From Bacillota bacterium (GTDB taxonomy: Bacteria > Bacillota > Sulfobacillia > Sulfobacillales > Sulfobacillaceae), in NCBI GenBank assembly GCA_021820675.1, contig JAKADI010000087.1, forward strand, positions 1-6,814: DNA of 6,814 nt. Direction: 5' to 3'. Made by a program: the position numbers and the translations under genes. A model generated the notes under the pieces. It saw nothing but the letters and a program-made list of their open reading frames with translations. It was not told the origin of the DNA and searched no databases. Numbering within the stretch: position 1 is the first letter of the stretch; every line of letters starts with the position of its first letter. Below are positions 1-6,800 of the stretch, one piece after another.

Positions 1-1722
1 ACGCAGTATAGTCACACACTGGGCCGTCCCGTCGCGTTTCATGCCATGCGCGGACTTGCCGCCCATAGCAATGGTTTTCAAAGCATTCGGGCTCTATTCG
101 ACTTGATGATGCTCTTGGGAACAATTGATACACCGGGCGGATTTCGGTACAAGAGTCCTTATCCCAAACCTGTTCCTCCGCCAGTCAAACCGGCGTCGAA
201 CCGGTCCGACTACGGGCCCAATCAAGCCGCGCCGCGTCCGCTTTTAGGCTATCCCACCTCGCCTGATGATCTGCTAGTTGAAGGGGATACCCCGATTCGA
301 ATTGACGAAGCGTATTCGTGGCAGTACCCCTTGGCCGCTCATGGTGTGATTCAAAACGTCATCCGCAATGCGCATGACAAGCGGCCGTACGGCATTGACA
401 CGCTGATGATATATATGGCTAATATTGCCTGGAATTCGAGCTGGAACACGCTGGAAACGCGAAAAATGCTGAAGGCTCGGGATGAAAAAGGCGATTATCT
501 GATTCCCCACGTTGTGGTGTTTGATGCCTATGATTCGGAGACGGTGGCTTTTGCTGATATAGTGTTTCCAGACACAACGTATCTGGAACGGTGGGATGCG
601 GCCTCAATCCAAGACCGTCCCATTTCAGAGCCCGAGGGGCCTGCGGATTCAATTAGGCAGCCCGTGGTCGCGCCACCTCCTGAGGTTCGTCCTGTGGCTG
701 ATACATTGATTGAGCTCGCTAATCGCCTGGAACTTCCGGGATTCGTCGAAGACGGCAAACCACGGTACCGGTCGTACAAGGATTTTATTCAGTTGTGGGA
801 GACACAACCGGGATCGGGAGTAGGCATTCTGGCGGGATTTCGGGGAACAGATGGGCGCTCGTCATTGGTGGGGGAACCGAATCCTCATCAGTTGGAGGCA
901 TATAGTCGACATAAGGCGTTTTGGTTTCAGCCCCTTCCTCCCGGACGTCAATACTACCGGATGGCTAATCAAGATTATTTGAATTGGGCTCACAAGGTGA
1001 AGTTTAATGCCAGTAGCGACCCGGTGATTCTCAACCTTTATTCTGATGTCCTCCAGACCTTTCGATTGGCCGGACAGGGACTGTGGCCCGGGAAGACTCC
1101 CCATGATCCGTCCTTGCGCGAAAGATTGCAAACGTATTGCGACCCGCTGCCGTTCTGGTATCCGCCCTTAGAAAGGGCGGCGAGCGCGGTAGAAAAATAC
1201 CCCTTGGTGCTCATTACGCAGCGCCCTATGACCCACTATCACTCATGGGGATCGCAAAACGCATGGCTCCGTCAATTATTGAACGAAAATCCACTTTTCA
1301 TCAATCCCTACACAGCTGCCCAGTTGGCATTACATGACCGGCAATGGGTATGGATGGAGTCACGCCAGGGACGGATGACGGCAACCTTGCGGCTGTCGGA
1401 CGCCGTAGAACCGGGGACCGTGTGGACCTGGAACGCGATTGCCAAAGCCCCCGGGTCTTGGGGTCTTGATCCGAATTCGCCGGAAAGTCAACGGGCGATC
1501 TTGGTCAACCATATTGTGCCCGATACCTTGCCTAGCGAAAAAGGAATGGTGTTTAACAATGATCCCATCACGGGCCAAGCCGGATGGTATGATACCCGGG
1601 TGCGCATTTACCCGTCGGAAGTTCACGAAGTCTGGCCCAAAGTCGAGGCGAGACCGCCTAGGAAGGCGGAGATGACACAACTGCCTCATCTCCGCTACTC
1701 AACCCGGAAAGGAGCGCGGTAA
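1..1722 (+). CDS. Molybdopterin oxidoreductase catalytic subunit (DMSO reductase family, SoeA-like), 5'-partial
   Basis: The reading frame is open from base 1, so the start lies outside the window; 573 C-terminal residues are visible of a protein that in this family is usually 900-1000 residues. The N-terminal [4Fe-4S] motif and the molybdenum ligand are therefore not seen. Visible family signatures (counted from base 1) are GTIDTPGGFR near residue 40, FPDTTYLERWD near 189 and HYHSWGSQNAWL near 412. From about residue 400 to the end is the molybdopterin-dinucleotide-binding C-terminal domain, including a VWTWNAI segment and a closing GQAGWYDTRVRI. By family knowledge it holds Mo-bisMGD and does two-electron oxygen-atom transfer. 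The downstream genes supply the electron-transfer and membrane subunits. The GTIDTPGGFRYKSPYPKP style matches my memory of SoeA-type sulfite dehydrogenases; a DMSO, polysulfide or thiosulfate reductase is the alternative. The family is near certain; the substrate is inference. Confidence 0.93.
   Translation, partial: TQYSHTLGRPVAFHAMRGLAAHSNGFQSIRALFDLMMLLGTIDTPGGFRYKSPYPKPVPPPVKPASNRSDYGPNQAAPRPLLGYPTSPDDLLVEGDTPIRIDEAYSWQYPLAAHGVIQNVIRNAHDKRPYGIDTLMIYMANIAWNSSWNTLETRKMLKARDEKGDYLIPHVVVFDAYDSETVAFADIVFPDTTYLERWDAASIQDRPISEPEGPADSIRQPVVAPPPEVRPVADTLIELANRLELPGFVEDGKPRYRSYKDFIQLWETQPGSGVGILAGFRGTDGRSSLVGEPNPHQLEAYSRHKAFWFQPLPPGRQYYRMANQDYLNWAHKVKFNASSDPVILNLYSDVLQTFRLAGQGLWPGKTPHDPSLRERLQTYCDPLPFWYPPLERAASAVEKYPLVLITQRPMTHYHSWGSQNAWLRQLLNENPLFINPYTAAQLALHDRQWVWMESRQGRMTATLRLSDAVEPGTVWTWNAIAKAPGSWGLDPNSPESQRAILVNHIVPDTLPSEKGMVFNNDPITGQAGWYDTRVRIYPSEVHEVWPKVEARPPRKAEMTQLPHLRYSTRKGAR
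1706..1714 (+). promoter_or_regulatory. Ribosome binding site for the iron-sulfur subunit (GTG start)
   Basis: GGAAAGGAG lies inside the last codons of the catalytic subunit gene, 11 nt before the GTG at 1726. It supports GTG as the start and indicates translation closely linked to the upstream gene. Confidence 0.75.
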
Positions 1723-1725
1723 AGC

Positions 1726-2391
1726 GTGCAGTTAACGATAATTACTGACCTTAATAAGTGTGTGGGCTGTAAAAGTTGCCAAGTCTCCTGCAAGGAACAC
1801 AATACCTCCGGCGAGTTTGGCCCCGTACCCGACCATGAACCGTATCGGGAAGTTGATGGAATGTGGTGGAACCGCGTACTATCTGTTGAAGCCGGTGAAT
1901 ATCCGGAGGCGTCGGTCATGTATCTGCCCAAAGCGTGCATGCATTGTTATGACGCGCCCTGCGTCCCGGTGTGCCCGACGGGGGCGTCTTATAAACGCGC
2001 GGACAATGGCGTCGTGTTGATCGATTATGATGCCTGTATTGGTTGCCAGTTATGTATGTGGGCTTGTCCTTACGGAGTCCGGGAATTTGATGAACACGAA
2101 GGTGTGGTCAAAAAATGTACCCTTTGTATTGACCGAATTGAGGACGAAACGTTACCCGAGCATGAAAGGCAGCCCGCTTGTGTACAAAGTTGCCCAACTC
2201 ACGCCAGGACGTTTGGGGATTTGGACGACCCGGCCTCAGAAGTGTCAAAATTAGTGGCCCAAAGGCAAGGCTTCACGTTGCTGCCTGAATTAGGCGCGAG
2301 ACCTTCGGTGCATTATTTGCCAAAACGGCCTATGCCCCATTCAATCAGTAATAATGAAATTGAGCGAGTCTTGGAGGCGAGCGAATCATGA
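1726..2391 (+). CDS. Four-cluster [4Fe-4S] ferredoxin-like electron-transfer subunit (DmsB/SoeB type)
   Basis: This 221-residue protein carries electrons between the molybdenum subunit and the membrane anchor. Sixteen cysteines fall in four groups: C12/15/18/22, C71/74/79/83, C104/107/110/114 and C131/134/152/156. This is the classic arrangement of DmsB/PsrB/TtrB/SoeB proteins, with four [4Fe-4S] clusters. The groups read CVGCKSCQVSC, CMHCYDAPCVPVC, CIGCQLCMWAC, then CTLC followed by CVQSC. All sixteen ligands are present, so no cluster appears lost or replaced. There is no signal peptide, as expected for a partner subunit. Translation starts at GTG, 3 nt after the upstream stop, and the gene ends in a 4-nt ATGA overlap with the anchor gene, so the three are very likely one operon. 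The usual length is 200-245 residues. The family call is firm; the exact complex is not. Confidence 0.96.
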   Translation: MQLTIITDLNKCVGCKSCQVSCKEHNTSGEFGPVPDHEPYREVDGMWWNRVLSVEAGEYPEASVMYLPKACMHCYDAPCVPVCPTGASYKRADNGVVLIDYDACIGCQLCMWACPYGVREFDEHEGVVKKCTLCIDRIEDETLPEHERQPACVQSCPTHARTFGDLDDPASEVSKLVAQRQGFTLLPELGARPSVHYLPKRPMPHSISNNEIERVLEASES

Positions 2392-3332
2392 AGCCTACAT
2401 GGCCGCTATTGGCTCTCACGTTGCTGCAAGGACTTTCCGTAGGACTGGCAGGGATTGCGGCGGTATTGCTTGTGATGGGGCACCAGCAGGGTCCTATGGT
2501 CTTTGCCGACCAAAGCGTGGCTCTTGTGACAGGCGGCATTGGCGGCCTGTCCTCCATCTTTCACATGCATCGCCTGGCAGGGGCAAAGTACGTGTTGCGA
2601 CAGTTAAAGACCTCATGGTTAAGCCGTGAGGCCTTGAGTACAGGCGTTTATATGTTGATGGTTGCCCTAACTGTTTTGGCCCATTTGCTTGCCCCGCCAG
2701 CCACCGGATTATGGCAAGTGTTAAGTGTATTGGCGGCTATCTTGGGTATTGCTGCCGTTTATATTACGTCTATGCTTTATGCGACGATTCGGGCAATGCG
2801 CAGCTGGCATTCGCCCTTAACGGTGCTGGTGTTTTTCGGCGCGTCGGCTCTAAGCGGAGAATTGTGGGCGTGGGCTATTGCCGGGATAATGCATCGAAGC
2901 CCGCGTGGTCTGGAAGGGGCGTTATGGGTGCTTTTGACAATTATGGCAGTGCTCAAAGCGTTGCAAGTTCGCAATTTCCGTGAGGCCGAGCATACGGTTA
3001 TGTCGAGTACGGGAACCGGTTTAGCGCAAAAGCCATACCGCGTCATGGATACGGGAACGACGAAGCCTCCTTATCGTCATCAAACGCAAATTTGGCCAAT
3101 GCTGACATCAACACAAAAATTCGGGGGTTACGGGGCAATGGCTGCAGGAATCTGGATCATCCCCGTAATCACGTTATTGACCGGATCCGGATTGATGGCA
3201 GACCTTTTTACGGCGGTTGCAGGTAGTTTGGGATTGATCGTTGAGCGATGGATGTTCTTTGGTGATGCGACCCATAGTTCTCGGGTATGGTTTGCCGACG
3301 AGCCGAAAAGGTCTTCCCAAGTTGTTCGGTAA
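2388..3332 (+). CDS. DmsC-type membrane anchor subunit of a molybdoenzyme (SoeC-like)
   Basis: A 314-residue integral membrane protein with about eight hydrophobic segments, roughly at residues 5-30, 42-58, 84-103, 108-133, 143-167, 176-194, 247-266 and 268-285. Family marks are the loop with FHMHRL (58-63) followed by SWLSRE (76-81), and ERWMFF near 286-291 after the last helix; both are typical of the DMSO reductase anchor family DmsC rather than of NrfD. By family knowledge it binds quinone/quinol and holds the two other subunits at the membrane. The loop between helices 6 and 7 (about 195-245) is long and polar. The ATG overlaps the previous stop (ATGA), with GGAGG at 2373-2377, which suggests translational coupling. 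It ends 36 nt before the transporter gene. Anchor identity is strong; electron-flow direction cannot be read from the sequence. Confidence 0.92.
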   Translation: MKPTWPLLALTLLQGLSVGLAGIAAVLLVMGHQQGPMVFADQSVALVTGGIGGLSSIFHMHRLAGAKYVLRQLKTSWLSREALSTGVYMLMVALTVLAHLLAPPATGLWQVLSVLAAILGIAAVYITSMLYATIRAMRSWHSPLTVLVFFGASALSGELWAWAIAGIMHRSPRGLEGALWVLLTIMAVLKALQVRNFREAEHTVMSSTGTGLAQKPYRVMDTGTTKPPYRHQTQIWPMLTSTQKFGGYGAMAAGIWIIPVITLLTGSGLMADLFTAVAGSLGLIVERWMFFGDATHSSRVWFADEPKRSSQVVR

Positions 3333-3354
3333 GGGCTACGATAAGTACAATGTC

Positions 3355-3360
3355 GGAGGT
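3355..3360 (+). promoter_or_regulatory. Ribosome binding site for the MFS transporter (GTG start)
   Basis: GGAGGT sits 8 nt before the GTG at 3369 in the 36-nt gap after the anchor gene. It fixes the transporter start at GTG. I see no convincing -35/-10 pair or terminator in this gap, so read-through from the molybdoenzyme operon is plausible. Confidence 0.75.
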
Positions 3361-3368
3361 GTAAACGC

Positions 3369-4859
3369 GTGGCTAAGGCAACAAGTATTCGGAGCATATG
3401 GCATTCCTTGCCTCTGACACGATTTACCGCACGCGAGAATTATATTTGGTTGGTCGTGTCAACAGTGTGCATTGGGGCATTTATGGCAGCGTTAGACGCA
3501 AGTATTGTGAATGTCGCGTTGCCGGATATGAGCACGTACTTTAATGCGAGTGCATCCTTGGTAAGCTGGGTGCTCATTGCCTATTTATTAACCTTGGCAA
3601 CTCTTCTCACTTTATTTGGACGCCTAGCCGATATGCTAGGGCGACGGCCTTTATACACATTGGGGTTCTTAGTGTTTATTGTTGGATCGGCCGCTTGCGG
3701 CGCGGCCGTCGACTTGCCCATGTTGATTGTGTCGCGGGTATTTCAGGCCGCTGGTGCTGCTATGCTACAAGCTAACTCGGTGGCAATTATCACGGCAACC
3801 GTCCCGCCCTCGGTCAGAGGGCGGGCGATTGGTTTTCAGGGCTCCGCCCAGGCGATTGGCCTATCCTTGGGTCCTGCTATTGGTGGAGGGCTTATTGCGC
3901 TATTTGGATGGCGGGCCATATTTTATGTAAACGTGCCGGTGGGGCTTTTGGGCACGCTCATGGCAGCACTGATTTTGCCGAAGGACAAGTTAACCGGCAA
4001 AAAGGCCACCTTTGATTGGTGGGGCACGTTGCTTATGACGCCGTTTCTGGTTTTGATTATGATGGCCCTTACGGAAGGTCTGTCGTGGGGATGGGGATCT
4101 GTCCGGATTTTGGGAATGTTTGCCGGAGCTTTAGTGTGTTTGATCTTATTTATTTGGCGGGAGTTGAGATTTCGGGCACCATTGGTCGATATGCGTTTGT
4201 TTAAGATTCCGGTATTTAGTATTGGTAACTTTACCGGGCTCTTGTCATATCTTGCCATGTTTGGGGTTCTGTTCTTGTTACCGTTTTACTTCGAGCGGGT
4301 GTTGAATTTTGATTCGGCGGTGTCAGGACTGATTTTGACGGCAGTGCCGTTAGGGATGACGGTGGCTGCGCCGAAAGCCGGTTCTCTGGCGGACCGGTAT
4401 GGTCCCCGGATTTTGACCACCGGCGGCATGGCGTTGACCGCTCTTGCGACTGTTGGACTGGCATGGACTATTGCCATCCATACCAGCCTGGTATTTATGG
4501 TGATTGAACTCATCCTTGTGGGAGCTGGTCTAGGAGTCTTTACACCACCCAACAACTCCTCGGTGATGGGCAGTTTACCCAGCTCCCGTTTAGGGGTTGG
4601 AGGCGGTATTTTGAATATGGCCCGTTCCTTGGGTATGGCGATGGGGACGGCCCTGTCGGGCACGATTATGGCGGCGATTTTGGTGTTGCATGGGGGCGTT
4701 GAGCGGGTGGGGGGGCCAAAAGCTCCGTGGATTCCTGCAACCCGCGATGCGTTGTTTGTGCTCGTGGCTTTGTCACTGGTGGCCTCTCTTTTATCGGTTT
4801 TTCGGGTGGCTTCTGGTGAGAAACCCGCGCATATGGACAAAGTTCCAATGGAATGGTAG
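3369..4859 (+). CDS. MFS drug exporter, DHA2 family (EmrB/QacA-like, 14 TM)
   Basis: A 496-residue major facilitator protein, the usual length for 14-helix proton-driven DHA2 exporters. DHA2 signatures are in order: LDASIVNVALP (42-52, helix 1 motif D1), GRLADMLGRRPLY (84-96, motif A in the loop after helix 2), a helix 5 antiporter-type motif C with GPAIGG (168-173), and WRAIFYVNVP (181-190). A second motif A-like loop, SLADRYGPRI, lies in the C-terminal half. Motif C is associated with drug:H+ antiport rather than uptake, so export of toxic or small organic compounds is expected; the substrate cannot be deduced. It sits 36 nt after the anchor gene in the same direction and may be cotranscribed. 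The short C-terminus is polar (MDKVPMEW). It could instead export an unusual metabolite linked to the molybdoenzyme, but nothing in the sequence shows this. Confidence 0.93.
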   Translation: MAKATSIRSIWHSLPLTRFTARENYIWLVVSTVCIGAFMAALDASIVNVALPDMSTYFNASASLVSWVLIAYLLTLATLLTLFGRLADMLGRRPLYTLGFLVFIVGSAACGAAVDLPMLIVSRVFQAAGAAMLQANSVAIITATVPPSVRGRAIGFQGSAQAIGLSLGPAIGGGLIALFGWRAIFYVNVPVGLLGTLMAALILPKDKLTGKKATFDWWGTLLMTPFLVLIMMALTEGLSWGWGSVRILGMFAGALVCLILFIWRELRFRAPLVDMRLFKIPVFSIGNFTGLLSYLAMFGVLFLLPFYFERVLNFDSAVSGLILTAVPLGMTVAAPKAGSLADRYGPRILTTGGMALTALATVGLAWTIAIHTSLVFMVIELILVGAGLGVFTPPNNSSVMGSLPSSRLGVGGGILNMARSLGMAMGTALSGTIMAAILVLHGGVERVGGPKAPWIPATRDALFVLVALSLVASLLSVFRVASGEKPAHMDKVPMEW

Positions 4860-4908
4860 GGATAGGCCGGGTTTTGGGTGTTTGGAATAAGCTGGACGTG
4901 TAATGAAC

Positions 4909-4948
4909 GGTGGTGGTATCCAGTGCCAAGAAGCAGGACACCACCACC
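4909..4948. terminator. Stem-loop in the convergent intergenic region, possible terminator
   Basis: GGTGGTGGT (4909-4917) pairs perfectly with ACCACCACC (4940-4948). After an A/C mismatch, TCC (4919-4921) pairs with GGA (4936-4938), leaving a 14-nt loop. It starts 50 nt after the MFS stop, between convergent genes, where a terminator is expected. A clean T-tract is missing on both strands (only cttggttt follows on +), so intrinsic termination is uncertain. An overlapping alternative hairpin uses TTGG (4950-4953) with CCAA (4958-4961), flanked by CCC and GGG. The rest of the 296-nt gap (4860-5155) shows no gene that I can recognise. Confidence 0.4.
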
Positions 4949-5155
4949 CTTGGTTTGCCAAAATAGGGATTTCACAACTTCCCCTTTATCCTAAGCCGGC
5001 ACTCCGCCATTACAGATATCAGCTTGCAATAGGTAGTATTAGGAATTACGCATGCGCCGAATACGGATTAAGTCTTGAGTATATCTTCTCCTCATGGGCT
5101 AGTGGCGTAAGGGTGCTGAGCATACGATGGTCCACGTGAATGACCGTGCATTTTC

Positions 5156-5734
5156 CTATTCGCTGCAAGGAGTCCTTGGGGCCTCAGGTGAGATGTTCAT
5201 CCAATCTTGCGCTAACATCCCGTAGATCACATGGTCTACGTAGTGGTCATACAACCACTCTGCTTGGTGTCTGTAACCTTCGTTCTGAAATCCGAGGCGT
5301 TCAGGAATAGCCCGACTTTTACGGTTGGCGGATGCGACTTGAATTTCAATCCGGTTTAAATCATAATCCTGAAAGAGGATATCAATGAGTGTGCGGCAGG
5401 ACTGGGTCATGATTCCACGCCCTTGGAATGATTGCCCGAGCCAATATCCCAAACTCGTTGATCGGTTCGTCCAACTAATATCGTGCAGACCTAAGACGCC
5501 TACCAATTCATTGTGGTTCCATATGCCGAATTGCGCTCCATTGTTGGCAGCATATTGATTGAGTCCTGTTCGAATAAAATTCTCGGCATCTTGTGCCGTA
5601 CCGGTTTCGTCAAGCCAGGGGAGCCATTCTCTTAGATAAGCGTACGATTGCCCGATGAGGGTGATTAGGGGCAGAGCATCGCGCAGCTCCAAAATTCGCA
5701 GATAAATATCGTGGTTGACCCGCTGCTTAAACAA
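5156..5734 (-). CDS. GNAT N-acetyltransferase, RimJ/RimL type (YdaF-like)
   Basis: A 192-residue acetyl-CoA-dependent N-acetyltransferase of the RimJ/RimL group, close in style to Bacillus YdaF. It probably acetylates an alpha-amino group of a protein or a small-molecule amine in the cytoplasm; the target is unknown. The acetyl-CoA pyrophosphate loop is QGRGIM (104-109), following the beta-strand with LGYWLG (95-100). Further family marks are ASANRKSRAIPERLGF (134-149), where the Asn and the ERLGF segment are hallmarks of this group, and AEWLYDHYVDHVIYGM near 158-173. The start is TTG at 5732-5734, chosen because AAAGGAGG lies 9 nt upstream and the residues that follow align with the family N-terminus. 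It is monocistronic and convergent with the MFS gene. The C-terminal tail after about residue 178 (ISPEAPRTPCSE) is non-conserved. The family is firm and no key residue looks lost. Confidence 0.95.
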   Translation of the reverse strand: MFKQRVNHDIYLRILELRDALPLITLIGQSYAYLREWLPWLDETGTAQDAENFIRTGLNQYAANNGAQFGIWNHNELVGVLGLHDISWTNRSTSLGYWLGQSFQGRGIMTQSCRTLIDILFQDYDLNRIEIQVASANRKSRAIPERLGFQNEGYRHQAEWLYDHYVDHVIYGMLAQDWMNISPEAPRTPCSE

Positions 5735-5743
5735 TAAAAGTCG

Positions 5744-5751
5744 CCTCCTTT
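5744..5751 (-). promoter_or_regulatory. Ribosome binding site of the acetyltransferase gene, selects a TTG start
   Basis: On the minus strand AAAGGAGG lies 9 nt before TTG (5734-5732). The first in-frame ATG is far inside the conserved domain, so this site decides the rare TTG start. Confidence 0.85.
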
Positions 5752-6197
5752 AGGATCCTGTAACCCATCTCTTTCACAAATCATTGGCCTCTCAATGCTC
5801 AACACCCTTGTCTACTCAGGTCTTGCGTCTTCCCCGGTATCAAAGCGTGTACATTAATAGTAAGCGAACAGACGCTGTTCCGGTAACAGAAGTTTTTGAG
5901 TTCGCAACCATGCGGCCTAATCCTTTCCTGGTCATCTCATTGCTAACAGGATTCCCGGTTTTAACCGAATGGCAAACGATCTCCAGCCCTTCCACCACCC
6001 GCTAAAGTCAAAGCTGCCTCCTTGTTGGCGAAGCGATGCCTGTGGTGGTAACCGGTATGATTATTTGGGTATGCGGGATATGTGATTGATCAGCGCGGTT
6101 TTATGATTGGTGTTATCAAGAGGACCATGCGGATTTTGTGATGGATCGCGACCTTCCTATGGTGAACAGCCAGACCGGTTGACAGTTTGGGAGTAGG
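5752..6197. other. Stretch without an intact gene; possible remains of an unidentified gene at 6041-6179
   Basis: Stops interrupt all six frames. The left part (5752-6000) shows only short open stretches with no recognisable motif, apart from the inverted repeat at 5866-5880. In 6041-6179 on the + strand three overlapping stretches look protein-like: frame 2 GGNRYDYLGMRDM (6044-6082), frame 1 AGYVIDQRGFMIGVI (6073-6117) and frame 3 YDWCYQEDHADFVMDRDL (6102-6155). This run of frame changes resembles a gene broken by small indels, as in the pseudogene that follows. I do not recognise the family. It could be chance, or an upstream part of the same decayed locus. Confidence 0.4.
5857..5886 (-). 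promoter_or_regulatory. Weak promoter-like elements around a perfect inverted repeat
   Basis: On the minus strand TTACCG (5886-5881) and TACTAT (5862-5857) are 18 bp apart and could be a weak -35/-10 pair for the acetyltransferase, about 120 nt upstream of its start. The spacer holds the perfect inverted repeat GAACAG-ACG-CTGTTC (5866-5880). A third half-site, AACAG, follows at 5885-5889. The match to consensus is poor (3/6 and 4/6), so this is a suggestion only. The spacing between GAAC and GTTC is 7, not the 4 of a Bacillus LexA box. Confidence 0.22.
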
Positions 6198-6788
6198 AAC
6201 ATCCTTACTGCGCCAACGGGCCGGTTAGTAACTTGGCCGAAGATTCCGGCAACTATGCTCTCGTGACCTGGATCGTGTACGATCGTTAGACCAAAGGGAT
6301 ACCCCATGGGACGGTCGATCAACCTTCAACATGATACCAACCCGATACGTGGGACAACAGTTGCCGGTGATGGGCGATAATGCAGACGATCGGAATGTCC
6401 AATCGAAGGACTCTCTGGCAATCCGAGTGTGGGCGGGGGTTGCGAACACCCAGGCAGCCTGTCATTATCGATGAGGCATTTCTCACTGGGATCGAGGAAC
6501 GCCGGCGCTGGGAGGGGGTGTTGGGCAACCTCGCGGTTCTCTGGGTGGGCGTCCATTGTGACGTGGCGGTGGCTGCTCAGCGTGAGCAGCAGCGACCGGA
6601 CCGTGTAAGCGGAATGGCTGAACACCAAGCTGCGGCAGTACATGTGGGCATGCTACGATGTCGAGGTGGACACCACCCACCGGTCCGCCTAAGACTGCGC
6701 GCGCTCCATCGTGCGGCGCATCGAGACAGACATCATAAGCCGTGCGGAAAACGGGGAAATGCCGGGGGCTTACACAAGGTTTCGGTAA
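6198..6788 (+). pseudogene. Decayed chloramphenicol 3-O-phosphotransferase-like gene (CPT family)
   Basis: Read across three frames, this stretch follows the Streptomyces venezuelae chloramphenicol phosphotransferase (178 residues), as I remember it. Frame 1 (6301-6459) gives TPWDGRSTFNMIP, against EPWLAFGVDSLIEAMP, and later VWAGVANTQAA. Frame 2 (6461-6652) gives VIIDEAFL, LAVLWVGVHCDVAVA and DRVSGMAEHQAA, against IIIDDVFL, LDVLWVGVRCDGAVA and DRVAGMAAKQAY. Frame 3 (6654-6788) gives YDVEVDTTHRSA, then an in-frame TAA (6690-6692), then DCARSIVRRI to TAA at 6786. Lesions: frameshifts near 6457-6460 and 6653, that stop, and a P-loop (GxxxxGKS) no longer readable; only NGPVS (6215-6229, frame 2) and NIL (6198-6206, frame 3) hint at it. 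The catalytic Asp after the PW segment does not align. By family knowledge the intact enzyme phosphorylates chloramphenicol with ATP. The right end is well supported, the left end approximate. The original substrate may have differed. Confidence 0.75.
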
Positions 6789-6800
6789 TCCATAAAATTT

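Noticed and set aside
4286..4975. 229-codon open stretch on the - strand
   Set aside because: Antisense to the MFS gene, with a composition typical of the complement of membrane-protein codons and no recognisable domain.
5129..5145. Short stem GGTC/GACC around a CACGTG near the acetyltransferase stop
   Set aside because: Only 4 bp of stem and no T-tract in the minus-strand direction, so not supportable as a terminator.
5866..5880. Possible LexA (SOS) box
   Set aside because: The Bacillus-type box needs GAAC-N4-GTTC; here the spacing is 7, so it does not fit.
5784..6005. 73-codon open stretch on the + strand
   Set aside because: It would need a TTG start without a ribosome site, shows no motif, and lies in a region broken by stops; probably not a gene.
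6271..6284. Inverted repeat GATCGT-GT-ACGATC
   Set aside because: Short, lies inside the eroded N-terminal part of the pseudogene, and has no associated promoter or second copy.
6572..6590. Perfect 8-bp hairpin GCTGCTCA-GCG-TGAGCAGC
   Set aside because: It lies within the conserved coding stretch of the CPT pseudogene (residues AAQREQ) and has no T-tract, so it is probably a coincidence of the Ala/Gln codons.
6326..6643. 105-codon open stretch on the - strand
   Set aside because: It is the complement of the CPT-like pseudogene, which explains the region far better; no motif of its own.
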